Assembly (NCBI GenBank): GCA_036651575.1
Contig: JAVVXN010000033.1
Location: 1-16,724, forward strand
DNA from: JAVWGW01 sp036651575
GTDB taxonomy: Bacteria; Actinomycetota; Coriobacteriia; Coriobacteriales; Eggerthellaceae
Direction of reading: 5' to 3'
DNA: 16,724 bases
Shown here: positions 1 to 7,273 of the stretch, piece after piece
Layout: every line of letters starts with the position of its first letter
How positions within the stretch are numbered: position 1 is the first letter of the stretch
Notes under the pieces: generated by a model
The model's database searches: none
What the model saw: the letters and a program-made list of their open reading frames with translations, nothing else
Told to the model about the DNA's origin: nothing
Made by a program: the position numbers and the translations under genes

Positions 1-2302
1 TTTCGAAAATGTAGATACGGCTGACCCCGTAATGTTTTCCGACCAGGTCGAGAACGGAATTAATCGCTTGCTGCTTGTTGGAAGATTCGTATAAAATCCT
101 GAAAACATATTCGCTGATATTGTCGTTGAAGGTGTCGCCTTCGTAAATTTGTCGAAAGTCGATTTCGTGCACTGCGCTCGACGTAAGCTGCATATCGTCG
201 CTGTAGAGTGAATAGCGATGGCGGCCGGTTTTCTTCGCGTTATACAGAGCGGTATCGGAATGCCGGTAGAGCTCGTCGTAGGTTGTTCCGTGGCGGCCGG
301 AAATGGCGATTCCGACGCTGGCGGTCAGTTCGCGTTCCGCACCGTTTTGCTGGTAGGTTTCGGTTAAGGTGTCGCATATTTCTTGGGCTTTCAAAAAAGC
401 AAGTTTTTCGGTTCTGACGCTTTTCATGAAAATGACGAATTCGTCGCCGCCGATGCGGCCGAGAATATCTTCTGCTCGGAATAAGTCGGCTATTTTCGAA
501 GCGGACTGGGAAAGTACGGCATCGCCGAAAGCATGTCCGAATCGATCATTGATGAGCTTGAAATAATCGAGGTCGACGATGAAGAAGATGTGTCGGTGCG
601 ATTTGGTGTCGGGGGAAGAAAGCACCGCGTCGATTTTTTCCCGGGTCACCTGTTTGTTGTAGAAACCCGTCATGAGATCGTGCTGTGCTTGATAGAGCAG
701 GGCGAGATCCGCTTCTTTTTTCTCGTTGATGTCTTCAATGGAGGCAAAGCACATGAGGTCGTGTGTTTGCTCGTCGGTAAAAAGCTGTAAAGAAATTCTG
801 CGCCAGGGGTATGCTCCTGCGGGGGTGCGGTAGCGATAGTCGTGCTCGAGACCGGTTGTGCCCCGGTCGTAGGCTTGTCTGAGGTTGTCGTATGCCAAAA
901 AGGCGGCCATTGCCGCTTGATCCTCGGGGTAGGTTTTCATCAGCGCAGCCGGTATCGCTTTCGTGCTGTAGCTTGCCTTGGGAAGGAGGTTCAATTCTTT
1001 TTCAAGGTTTTCCTGCCCCGGGGCTACGAGGTCTTGGGTGAGATTGACCTCGTAGGTAAACGTCGATTTTGAAAGCATGAGTTCGTGGCGCTTTCGTTCT
1101 GTTTTTGCCCGAAGTTCGTCTTGCTTTCTTTTGTCGATGTCGGTGATATAGATGCGTACGCTGATGTCTTCGGTCACTTCGTCTCGTACTATATTGAGGG
1201 TTGCTTCAAACCAGCGGGCGGGGCACTTTCCTTCCTTTTGCCGTCTGCGGTATTCAAACGTTATCAGCCGTTCGTTGTGGTCGAGCGAGGTTTGCAGGGA
1301 AGGAAGTGATGGCTTTGTGATAAACAGTGCTGCATCGTTGCGGTCGATTTGTGTTTCGCACAGATGCCGTAAGACGTCCGAGAAGACGGTCGGAGCAGAG
1401 AGCCCCAGCTCTTGTGCCCAATCGGTGTTGTAGTACAGAATTTTGTCTTGCGTTACGTTGGCTTCGCAGATAAACCTGCGCTCCGCCGTCAATTGGCTGT
1501 TGTATTCTTTTTCCTTATGTAAGAGTACGGCTTCCGTGATATCTTTGCGCACGCCGACGGCGTAGGCGGGGGTGTTGTTGTCGTCGCAAACGGCGATCAT
1601 TTGCAGCTCGAGTGTTCTCTCCACCCCCGTGAGGTCGTTGGCGTAAACGACCGTTGCCGCCGTGGGCGCTCCCTCGTCGATCGCGCGGTATAAATCGCGC
1701 AGATCATTTTCGCTGCGCTTTGCGACAACACCTGCCGCGATCACTGCTTCAACACCGTTTTCAATTACGCCCGGCATGCCGTAGGTATCAAAATCCTTCG
1801 ATTGCGTGAGGATCTTTTTCGTTTTGATGTCGTATTCAAACATCGTTACATCGGAAAATTTCAAAGCGGCTTCATACTGTTGCTGACTCGCCTCGAGAGC
1901 ATTTTGAACTTTTTTGTGATTGCTGATATCCATCATGACGCTTTGGATAACCGTTTTTCTCCCCTGTGTACCCCTGATAATGCCGCTGTCTAAAATCCAG
2001 ACGAAGGTGCCATTTTTTCTTTTGAGCTGATAGGTCACCCTGAAATAGCCCTGTGTTTTGCTTTGAGCTTTGATTTCGCGGATGAGATCGTCTTTTTCTT
2101 CGGGGCGAACCAAAAGCGCGTAGCTATTTCCTATCAGTTCTTCGCGAGGGTAACCGGAAAGCTCAACGAGGCCGTCGTTGACATAGAGCAGGTGGCAGGT
2201 TTCGGTGCATTCGCAGAGTTTGATGCCCGCCGTTATGTTGTGGTCGAGGGCGTCAAGGAGGAGAGCTTCTGTTGTGGGTGAAGAATCGGTAGATATCAGC
2301 AT
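1..2302 (-). CDS. Multi-PAS diguanylate cyclase (GGDEF), 3'-partial paralogue of the neighbouring gene
   Basis: The minus frame is open from ATG 2302 to the window edge, giving 767 codons and then cut off. I read it directly from the reverse complement. Residue order: an N-terminal PAS (about 20-130, with the phrase LLYVNDGLVELSGYPREEL), two or three further PAS-like segments up to about 530, then a GGDEF domain (about 537-700). GGDEF lies at residues 618-622, and RAED five residues before it matches the c-di-GMP inhibitory I-site. An intact GGDEF predicts synthesis of c-di-GMP from two GTP. After GGDEF a GAF-like region begins, aligned with the paralogue (GKHYGVSRIYIF against GKHYHVSRAYVF). 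No N-terminal signal peptide or membrane segment is seen, so a cytosolic sensor is likely. The start is supported by AGGGGG 11 nt upstream and by exact collinearity with the gene at 5534. About 240 residues (rest of GAF and a terminal PAS) are expected beyond the left edge. The signal sensed is unknown. Confidence 0.93.
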   Translation of the reverse strand, partial: MLISTDSSPTTEALLLDALDHNITAGIKLCECTETCHLLYVNDGLVELSGYPREELIGNSYALLVRPEEKDDLIREIKAQSKTQGYFRVTYQLKRKNGTFVWILDSGIIRGTQGRKTVIQSVMMDISNHKKVQNALEASQQQYEAALKFSDVTMFEYDIKTKKILTQSKDFDTYGMPGVIENGVEAVIAAGVVAKRSENDLRDLYRAIDEGAPTAATVVYANDLTGVERTLELQMIAVCDDNNTPAYAVGVRKDITEAVLLHKEKEYNSQLTAERRFICEANVTQDKILYYNTDWAQELGLSAPTVFSDVLRHLCETQIDRNDAALFITKPSLPSLQTSLDHNERLITFEYRRRQKEGKCPARWFEATLNIVRDEVTEDISVRIYITDIDKRKQDELRAKTERKRHELMLSKSTFTYEVNLTQDLVAPGQENLEKELNLLPKASYSTKAIPAALMKTYPEDQAAMAAFLAYDNLRQAYDRGTTGLEHDYRYRTPAGAYPWRRISLQLFTDEQTHDLMCFASIEDINEKKEADLALLYQAQHDLMTGFYNKQVTREKIDAVLSSPDTKSHRHIFFIVDLDYFKLINDRFGHAFGDAVLSQSASKIADLFRAEDILGRIGGDEFVIFMKSVRTEKLAFLKAQEICDTLTETYQQNGAERELTASVGIAISGRHGTTYDELYRHSDTALYNAKKTGRHRYSLYSDDMQLTSSAVHEIDFRQIYEGDTFNDNISEYVFRILYESSNKQQAINSVLDLVGKHYGVSRIYIFE

Positions 2303-2313
2303 GTGCTTCACAT

Positions 2314-2319
2314 CCCCCT
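2314..2319 (-). promoter_or_regulatory. Ribosome binding site of the left diguanylate cyclase gene
   Basis: AGGGGG (minus strand) ends 11 nt before ATG 2302. It lies in the context AACGCAGGGGG, which also precedes the right paralogue's ATG at 5534. The shared leader fixes both starts. Confidence 0.7.
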
Positions 2320-2332
2320 GCGTTTTGCCTTT

Positions 2333-2352
2333 GGTTCGCCTTGGGCGAAGCC
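2333..2352 (-). other. Inverted repeat in the 5' leader of the left diguanylate cyclase gene
   Basis: On the minus strand GGcTTCGCC and GGCGAACC pair over 8 bp with one bulged C and a 3-nt loop. The hairpin lies about 14 nt upstream of the Shine-Dalgarno, in the inferred 5' untranslated region. No T-run follows, so it is not a classical terminator. It could influence translation or RNA stability; no role is shown. Confidence 0.4.
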
Positions 2353-2403
2353 CTTGTGCGCGAGCAGATTGATGCTCAGGCTTTGGTAGAGTTTATTAAT
2401 AAC

Positions 2404-2432
2404 CTTATAGATCATCATAAAAATTATCCCAA
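2404..2432 (-). promoter_or_regulatory. Candidate sigma-70-type promoter for the left diguanylate cyclase gene
   Basis: On the minus strand TTGGGA (2432-2427), a 17-nt spacer and TATAAG (2409-2404) match a -35/-10 pair at 4/6 and 5/6. It sits in AT-rich sequence between the two cyclase genes and would give a leader of roughly 95 nt. It suggests the downstream copy can be transcribed independently of the upstream copy. Assignment is by consensus only. Confidence 0.4.
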
Positions 2433-2501
2433 TTGTACCAGGCAATTTAATTATTTATAAGATGCTTTCGCAAACATTTGCCAAGGGATAAATGCCCTGG
2501 T

Positions 2502-5500
2502 CTAATGATTGCCTTGCATGCTTGTTGCATCGACGACGTTGATGAAGCATGCTTTCGTATTGTTGAGCCAGTCAATCCATGAAGCGGTGGTCTTGATGGT
2601 GATACCGAGGTATTCGTTGTAATGGATGTCGGAATAGGTTTCGGTGCCGGTTTCCTGCAGCGTTTTCATGGGACATGCGGCGCAGGGTTCGTCATATTCC
2701 TGGAGCGCGCTATAGCAGGGTTCTCCCACCTGCGCAAAAGGTATGCGCTGTCGCGTCTTGTCGTTGATGAAGAGCAGTCTGTGGGTGTGGGGGTCGCAGA
2801 CATAGGCGTAGGAGTCGAGGCTGTTCACGATGGAGAAGGCCGCGTCTTTCGCCGCTTCTGCGTGTTCGAGGGCGCGCATTTCGGTAATGAAGATACCGAG
2901 TATGTGCGCAAAACTGCGATAATCGTTGAATTCTCGATCGCGAGGAATGCGAAATCTGGTGCATTCGTCGAACCCGATGAATCCCGCAAACTTTCCGCCT
3001 TTGATAAGGGGGAATTGTACGAGGCTTTTGGTGTCAAAGCGTTGGAGCAATGTTTTAAGAGGTTCTGTGGCGGTGCTGCAATCGTGAAGGTAGAAAACGC
3101 CTTCGTCTCCAAAATAAGCGGCATAGTCACCGAGTTCGCTGTAGGGCATTTCCTTGAGGGCGTCCACTCGGGGCGCAATGTTTTTGTTGCACCATTCAAA
3201 CGTATTGCAAAGACAGGAGCCGTCTTCTGAGTTTTCAAAAACGTAGGCACGGCTGACATGGTAGTGTTTACCCATCAGCTCGAGTACGGAAGCGATAGCC
3301 TGTCGTTTGTCGGCGGATTCGTAGAGAATTCGGGAAATATATTCGCTCGTATTGTTGTCGAACGTGCCGGTTTCGTGAATTTGCCGCGTGTCTATTTCCC
3401 GGACGGCAGTGGTGCCCCTCTTCATGTTTTCATGATAGAGGGAAAACTGATTTCGACCCTGTTCTTTCGCGTTGTAAAGGGCGGTGTCGGAATGGCGATA
3501 CAGTTCGTCGTAGGTCGTGCCATGTCGACCTGAAAAAGCGATGCCGATGCTTGCGGTGAGTTTGCATTCGGTATCGCTGTCCCGATAGGTTTCGACGAGC
3601 GTGTCGCATAGTTCCTGCGCTTTTTTGAAGGCAGCTTTTTCGGTGCGGACGTTTTTCATGAAGACGACGAATTCGTCCCCTCCGATGCGGCCGAGAATAT
3701 CTTGCGCCCGGAACAGATCACCTATCTTTGAGGCAACCTGAGAAAGGACCGTATCCCCGAAGGCGTGTCCAAACCGATCGTTAATCAGTTTGAAATAATC
3801 AAGGTCGATGATAAAGAAAATGTGCGTATTGCTTGCCCCTTCTTCAGAGGCAAGGATGGCATCGATTTTTTCTTTGGTCGTGCTTTTGTTGTAAAATCCG
3901 GTCATGAGGTCGTGCTGCGCTTGATAGAGCAGGGTTAAATCCGCTTCTTTTTCTCTATCAATATCCTCAATTGAGATAAAACACCTGAGGTCGTGGGTGC
4001 TACTGTCCTCGAAAAGTTGCAAGGAAGCTTTGCACCACAGGGGTTCTTTTTGCGGCTCGATATAGCGGTAATCTTGTTCGAGTATGGTTGTGCCGTGGGC
4101 GTAAGCCTGTTGAAGGTTGTCGTAGTTCAGCAAAAAGGCCATGGCAGTCCGGTCCTCGGGATGGACTTTTGCGAGGGCAGCAGGAATTGCTTGTTGGCTG
4201 TAGTTTTGCTGTTCGGTGATGCCGAGTTCTTCTTCAAGGGCCGGACACCCCAGGGTAATCGTGTCGCGCGTTATATTGATTTCGCAGGTGAATGCTGATT
4301 TCGAGAGGGATAGCTCATGGCGTTTTCGCTCCGTTTCAGCCTTGCTTTCATCCTGCTTTTCCTGATCGATATTGCGGGTATACACCCGTATATTAATGTC
4401 GTGAGTCAGGTCATCTTCGATGATGCTGATGGTGGCTTTAAACCAATTGTAGACATTCGGATTTTCGTTTGATTTTTTGCGGTACTCGAACACTATCCGC
4501 TGCTTGCCATTTTGGTAGGTATCAAGGAGAAACGCCGAGGATTGTTTTTCAGTAAAGATTGCCGCATCTTCAGGGGCAATGAATCTCTCGCAGGTGCTTT
4601 TGACAAAATCTGAAAAAACGCTCAGAGAGGATATCGTCGGTTCCTGGGACCAAAAGGCGTTATAGCGCAGTATTTTATCTTGGGTTACGTTCGCTTCGTA
4701 AAGAAAAAGGTTTTCTGCGACGAGCTGATTGCCGTAAGCCTCTTCCCGGTGAAAACGAATCGTGTCGGTAATGTCTTTGCGGACGCCGAGCGCATGGGTG
4801 GCGGCGCCCCGGGCGTTGAGCATACGAATGAGCTGGAGCTCGACAATCCGTTCTTCGCCGTTGGTGTTGTTGGCGTAAATTGTTACCGATGCTGAAGAGG
4901 CGCCCCTGTCGATTTGTTGGAACAGAGTACGAAAATCATCCTCGCTTCTCTTGGCGACGATTCCCGAACCGATAACTTCTTCGATGCTGTTATCGTGCGT
5001 GCTGGGCATCTGGTATTGGCTGAAAACTTCATCCTGTGTTGAGACGGTTTTCGAGGCAAGGTTGTATTCGAAAATGGCGACGTTGGACGAACGCAGCGCT
5101 ATCTCGTATTCTTTTCGCTGTGCCCTGAGAGCTTCTTCGGCTTCTTTTTGAGCGGTGATATTGACGGTGACGCTTTGGACGAGCGTCGTTCCATCTTCTT
5201 GGGGCAGCAGTATGCCGGTGTCGAGCACCCACAGCAGCGTGCCATCTTTTCTTTTGAGTTGGTGGGTTACTTCGAAGTAGCCGCGGCTTTCGCTTTGAGC
5301 CTTGATTTCCTTGATGAGGTCGCTTTTATCGAAAGGAAGCATGGTGGCGGTGCCGTCGGCCCCGGTCAGCTCATCGGGTTGGTAGCCAGCAAGTTTGGTA
5401 AAGCCCTCGTTGGCATAGAGAATGGAAAGCGTGTCTGCATATTCGCAAAATTCAACGCCGATGGCAATATTGTGCTCAAGTGCCTCGATCAATGCCTCTT

Positions 5501-5534
5501 TCGGCATCAGTGAAAAATCAAACATTGTCCGCAT
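2502..5534 (-). CDS. Multi-PAS, GAF-containing diguanylate cyclase (GGDEF)
   Basis: Predicted cytosolic signalling enzyme of 1010 residues that makes c-di-GMP from GTP. Order seen: PAS (about 20-130, ILYANEGFTKLAGYQPDEL), PAS (about 140-260), two more PAS-like modules (about 268-395 and 408-530, each ending in an acidic ExR/DxD-type connector), GGDEF (about 537-700), GAF-like (about 735-890), and a C-terminal PAS-like module with Cys940, Cys951 and Cys954 (CX10CX2C). GGDEF is intact at 618-622. RAQD at 609-612 is a canonical I-site. FFIIDLDYFKLIND supplies the metal-binding Asp. No EAL domain is present. The frame is open 86 codons further upstream to 5792, but ATG 5534 is chosen because AGGGGG lies 10 nt before it, the paralogue starts at the matching place, and a good promoter (5704-5676) lies inside the extension. 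The gene is divergent from the usp gene and is followed by the paralogue after 199 bp with no convincing terminator. Ligands of the sensor domains cannot be read from sequence. Confidence 0.95.
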   Translation of the reverse strand: MRTMFDFSLMPKEALIEALEHNIAIGVEFCEYADTLSILYANEGFTKLAGYQPDELTGADGTATMLPFDKSDLIKEIKAQSESRGYFEVTHQLKRKDGTLLWVLDTGILLPQEDGTTLVQSVTVNITAQKEAEEALRAQRKEYEIALRSSNVAIFEYNLASKTVSTQDEVFSQYQMPSTHDNSIEEVIGSGIVAKRSEDDFRTLFQQIDRGASSASVTIYANNTNGEERIVELQLIRMLNARGAATHALGVRKDITDTIRFHREEAYGNQLVAENLFLYEANVTQDKILRYNAFWSQEPTISSLSVFSDFVKSTCERFIAPEDAAIFTEKQSSAFLLDTYQNGKQRIVFEYRKKSNENPNVYNWFKATISIIEDDLTHDINIRVYTRNIDQEKQDESKAETERKRHELSLSKSAFTCEINITRDTITLGCPALEEELGITEQQNYSQQAIPAALAKVHPEDRTAMAFLLNYDNLQQAYAHGTTILEQDYRYIEPQKEPLWCKASLQLFEDSSTHDLRCFISIEDIDREKEADLTLLYQAQHDLMTGFYNKSTTKEKIDAILASEEGASNTHIFFIIDLDYFKLINDRFGHAFGDTVLSQVASKIGDLFRAQDILGRIGGDEFVVFMKNVRTEKAAFKKAQELCDTLVETYRDSDTECKLTASIGIAFSGRHGTTYDELYRHSDTALYNAKEQGRNQFSLYHENMKRGTTAVREIDTRQIHETGTFDNNTSEYISRILYESADKRQAIASVLELMGKHYHVSRAYVFENSEDGSCLCNTFEWCNKNIAPRVDALKEMPYSELGDYAAYFGDEGVFYLHDCSTATEPLKTLLQRFDTKSLVQFPLIKGGKFAGFIGFDECTRFRIPRDREFNDYRSFAHILGIFITEMRALEHAEAAKDAAFSIVNSLDSYAYVCDPHTHRLLFINDKTRQRIPFAQVGEPCYSALQEYDEPCAACPMKTLQETGTETYSDIHYNEYLGITIKTTASWIDWLNNTKACFINVVDATSMQGNH

Positions 5535-5544
5535 ATGCGTCACG

Positions 5545-5550
5545 CCCCCT
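5545..5550 (-). promoter_or_regulatory. Ribosome binding site deciding the start of the right diguanylate cyclase gene
   Basis: AGGGGG on the minus strand ends 10 nt before ATG 5534 and sits in the same AACGCAGGGGG context as in the left copy. A GTG at 5543 is in frame but lies only one base from the G-run, so it is disfavoured. Confidence 0.7.
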
Positions 5551-5675
5551 GCGTTTGCTTTTTGGATTGTCATGAGCGAGTGATGCGTAACTTTTTGCGA
5601 CGCTGCCGATTCTGAAGTCGACAATGAGACAGATTTGCTGTTTTGCAGGTTAAACTCGATTCGTAAAATATGTTT

Positions 5676-5704
5676 ATTGTAGCAGCCCGCGCGCAACTTT
5701 TTAA
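5676..5704 (-). promoter_or_regulatory. Candidate promoter of the right diguanylate cyclase gene
   Basis: On the minus strand TTAAAA (5704-5699), exactly 17 nt, then TACAAT (5681-5676) match -35 and -10 at 4/6 and 5/6. Transcription would start near 5669, leaving a leader of about 135 nt. The G-run at 5737-5748 lies about 33 bp upstream of this -35. Confidence 0.5.
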
Positions 5705-5736
5705 GGGGCATCGCGCAGTGGGGTAAGCGGTAGCTC

Positions 5737-5748
5737 GGGGGGGGGGGG
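5737..5748. repeat. Homopolymer of 12 G (poly-C on the minus strand)
   Basis: Twelve consecutive G are read between tagctc and tggtat. It lies in noncoding sequence upstream of both divergent genes. Runs of this length are slippage-prone in bacteria and are a known basis of phase variation, but variation itself cannot be seen in one sequence, and run length is also prone to sequencing error. Confidence 0.9.
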
Positions 5749-5814
5749 TGGTATCCTTCGGGGCGCAAGCTTGGGCCGTTGAAAGTGCGCAAGGGGGAAG
5801 ATGTCCGGAAGCGC

Positions 5815-5820
5815 TATAAT
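5815..5820 (+). promoter_or_regulatory. Candidate -10 box of the universal stress protein gene
   Basis: A perfect TATAAT lies 65 bp upstream of the usp ATG. No recognisable -35 is found at 16-18 nt upstream (the sequence there is purine-rich AAGGGGGA), so the promoter may depend on an activator or another sigma factor, or the box may be chance. Confidence 0.4.
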
Positions 5821-5885
5821 CGTATGCAGCGGAAATGCAGAGGAAGCTTTCCGGTACTTTGGAAATACGATGAAAGGGAGGCATC

Positions 5886-6314
5886 ATGGCCCAGAAGAAT
5901 ATTCTCGTAGCGTTTGACGGTTCCGATTTGTCCGTCAAGGCTTTGGAGATGGCAATTGAAATTGCTCGCCCCAATCCTGAAGTCCATATCGATGTCGCCT
6001 ATGTTGTCCCGATTCCCCTGCTTCCCGAAACGGACGTGGAGCATCTGGCGGAAATCATTAACATGATGGCAGAAGATGGACGCAAGATTTTGTATCAGGC
6101 GCAGGATATGCTTGACGATTTGACCGCGCGGTCGGAAACCCTGTTGGTTAAAGGAACCGATTCGGCTTCCGAATTGCTGAAATTGATAGAGGTTAACAAC
6201 TACTACCTGGTTGTTATGGGCAGTAGGGGCTTAAGCGGTATCAAGGAATACCTCGGCAGCGTCAGTCATAAGGTGTTGCGCAGCGCTGATATTCCGGTGC
6301 TGATCATGAAATAG
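5886..6314 (+). CDS. Universal stress protein, UspA family
   Basis: A single Usp domain of 142 residues, the normal length for a one-domain member. It opens with a beta-strand and the typical early Asp (NILVAFDGSDLSVKALEMA). It ends with the nucleotide-binding loop and final strand (VVMGSRGLSGIKEYLGSVSH, then ADIPVLIMK). The loop reads G-x2-G-x8-G-S, one residue shorter than the ATP-binding consensus G-x2-G-x9-G-(S/T). No signal or membrane segment, so cytosolic and probably dimeric. The start has AGGGAGG (5875-5881) 4 nt upstream. The gene is divergent from the diguanylate cyclase and convergent with the methyltransferase gene. Usp proteins of this class are linked to stress survival and energy limitation; the specific role here is unknown. 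The family call is secure. Confidence 0.95.
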   Translation: MAQKNILVAFDGSDLSVKALEMAIEIARPNPEVHIDVAYVVPIPLLPETDVEHLAEIINMMAEDGRKILYQAQDMLDDLTARSETLLVKGTDSASELLKLIEVNNYYLVVMGSRGLSGIKEYLGSVSHKVLRSADIPVLIMK

Positions 6315-6372
6315 GCGGCACGATTGGTGTGGCCCGGATGCGACGGGGTAGACATCGAGGCTTGGGACATGC

Positions 6373-6407
6373 GGCGTTCTTTTGTTTTTCGTAAGCAGAA
6401 GAACGCC
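6373..6407. terminator. Strong hairpin between convergent genes, possible bidirectional terminator
   Basis: The arms GGCGTTCTTTTGTTT (6373-6387) and AAGCAGAAGAACGCC (6393-6407) pair over 15 bp, including two G-T wobbles, around the loop TTCGT. It sits between the convergent usp and methyltransferase genes. No T-run follows on either strand, so intrinsic termination is uncertain; it may block 3' exonucleases or act with Rho. Confidence 0.5.
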
Positions 6408-6454
6408 CTTCACAATATGCCGCTGGCACAAAGGCCGGTGCAGTGATATTCGGG

Positions 6455-7273
6455 TTAACGGCACAGCTCCCAAAAGGCCACGGCGGAAGCGGCGGCAACA
6501 TTGAGGGAGTCGATGCCGTGCTGCATGGGAATGCGCACGGTTGTGTCGCAGCGGGCGATCGTCTCGGCGGCAAGACCATCTCCTTCGGTACCAAACACCA
6601 TTGCCAGCTTATCGAAGGTGTGAATGCGGGGGTCTGCAAGCGAAATCGAGTCGTCGGACAAGGCGAGGGCTGCTGTTGTGAAGCCGAGGTCGTGCAGGCG
6701 AGCAAGACCGCCGCGGGGCCAGCCGTCCGCCTCGACACCGATGCGTGTCCAGGGAATCTGGAAAACAGCGCCCATTGAAACGCGGACCGATCGGCGATAC
6801 CAGGGATCGTAGCATTCGGGGGTGACCAACACGGCATCTATGCCAAGGGCTGCCGCTGAGCGAAAGATAGCTCCAACATTGGTGTGGTTCGTGATGTTTT
6901 CCAACACGGCAATGCGCCGCGCCCCCTTGAGTACCGTTTCAAGACAGGGCAGTTCGGGGCGGTAAAATGCCGCGAGAACACTGCGGGTCAGACTGAAGCC
7001 GGTGAGTTGTTCCAGCTCTTCGTGTGGCGCGACGAACACCGGCACTGCGTCGTCGACGCGCGCAATCAAACCTTTCGTCACCTCAAGTTTGTGCGCTTCC
7101 ATAAGAAACGAATGGGGCCGCATGCCCGCGTCGAGGGCGCGTTCGATCACCTTTGCGGATTCAGCGATGAAAATACCCTTTTCGGGTTCGAGCTTGCAGC
7201 GCAGCTGCACTTCGGTCAGGCGTGCATAGACATCGAGTCGTGGATCGCTAAGCGAAGAGATTTCAACGAGCAT
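6455..7273 (-). CDS. SpoU/TrmH-family RNA 2'-O-methyltransferase
   Basis: Predicted SPOUT-class enzyme that transfers a methyl group from S-adenosylmethionine to a ribose 2'-OH in rRNA or tRNA. It has 272 residues from ATG 7273. An N-terminal substrate-binding region (about 1-100, with KGIFIAESAKVIERAL) precedes the SpoU catalytic domain. Motif 1 is ENITNHTNVGAIFRSA (about 125-140), motif 2 is MVFGTEGDGL (about 225-234), and motif 3 is IPMQHGIDSLNVAAASAVA (about 248-266). Motif 1 Asn and Arg, the Glu of motif 2 and the Ser-Leu-Asn of motif 3 are all present. The frame continues upstream to 7342, but AAGGAA 10 nt before ATG 7273 and the usual length of the family favour the shorter form. It is divergent from mazG. 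RlmB, TsnR and TrmH subfamilies cannot be separated here, so no symbol is given. Confidence 0.93.
   Translation of the reverse strand: MLVEISSLSDPRLDVYARLTEVQLRCKLEPEKGIFIAESAKVIERALDAGMRPHSFLMEAHKLEVTKGLIARVDDAVPVFVAPHEELEQLTGFSLTRSVLAAFYRPELPCLETVLKGARRIAVLENITNHTNVGAIFRSAAALGIDAVLVTPECYDPWYRRSVRVSMGAVFQIPWTRIGVEADGWPRGGLARLHDLGFTTAALALSDDSISLADPRIHTFDKLAMVFGTEGDGLAAETIARCDTTVRIPMQHGIDSLNVAAASAVAFWELCR

Larger units (their letters stand above)
5535..5885. other. Divergent intergenic region between the diguanylate cyclase and universal stress protein genes
   Basis: This 351-bp stretch carries no gene I can support. It holds the cyclase promoter candidate (5676-5704), a 12-G homopolymer (5737-5748), a TATAAT box for usp (5815-5820) and both ribosome binding sites. 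The open minus frame running through it (5792-5535) is proline- and cysteine-containing filler with no domain character, and it spans the promoter, so it is treated as noncoding. Confidence 0.6.

Noticed and set aside
2455..2500. Stem-loops after the right cyclase stop as a terminator (CCAGGG/CCCTTGG and ATGTTT/AAGCAT)
   Set aside because: The first has a bulge and no T-run; the second is AT-rich with a wobble. Neither is convincing, so read-through to the left copy remains possible.
2622..3230. Plus-strand open frame of 202 codons inside the right cyclase gene
   Set aside because: It is antisense to the conserved GAF and terminal PAS region, with no recognisable domain; one of many shadows opposite the minus-strand genes.
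5535..5792. Open minus frame extending the right diguanylate cyclase by 86 codons
   Set aside because: The paralogue starts at the position equivalent to 5534, a good ribosome binding site precedes 5534, and a promoter-like pair and the 12-G run lie inside the extension. The extension has no domain character.
5570..5974. Minus-strand open frame of 134 codons across the usp start region
   Set aside because: It is antisense to usp codons and spans the divergent promoters. Its composition is Ser/Arg/Cys-rich with no domain.
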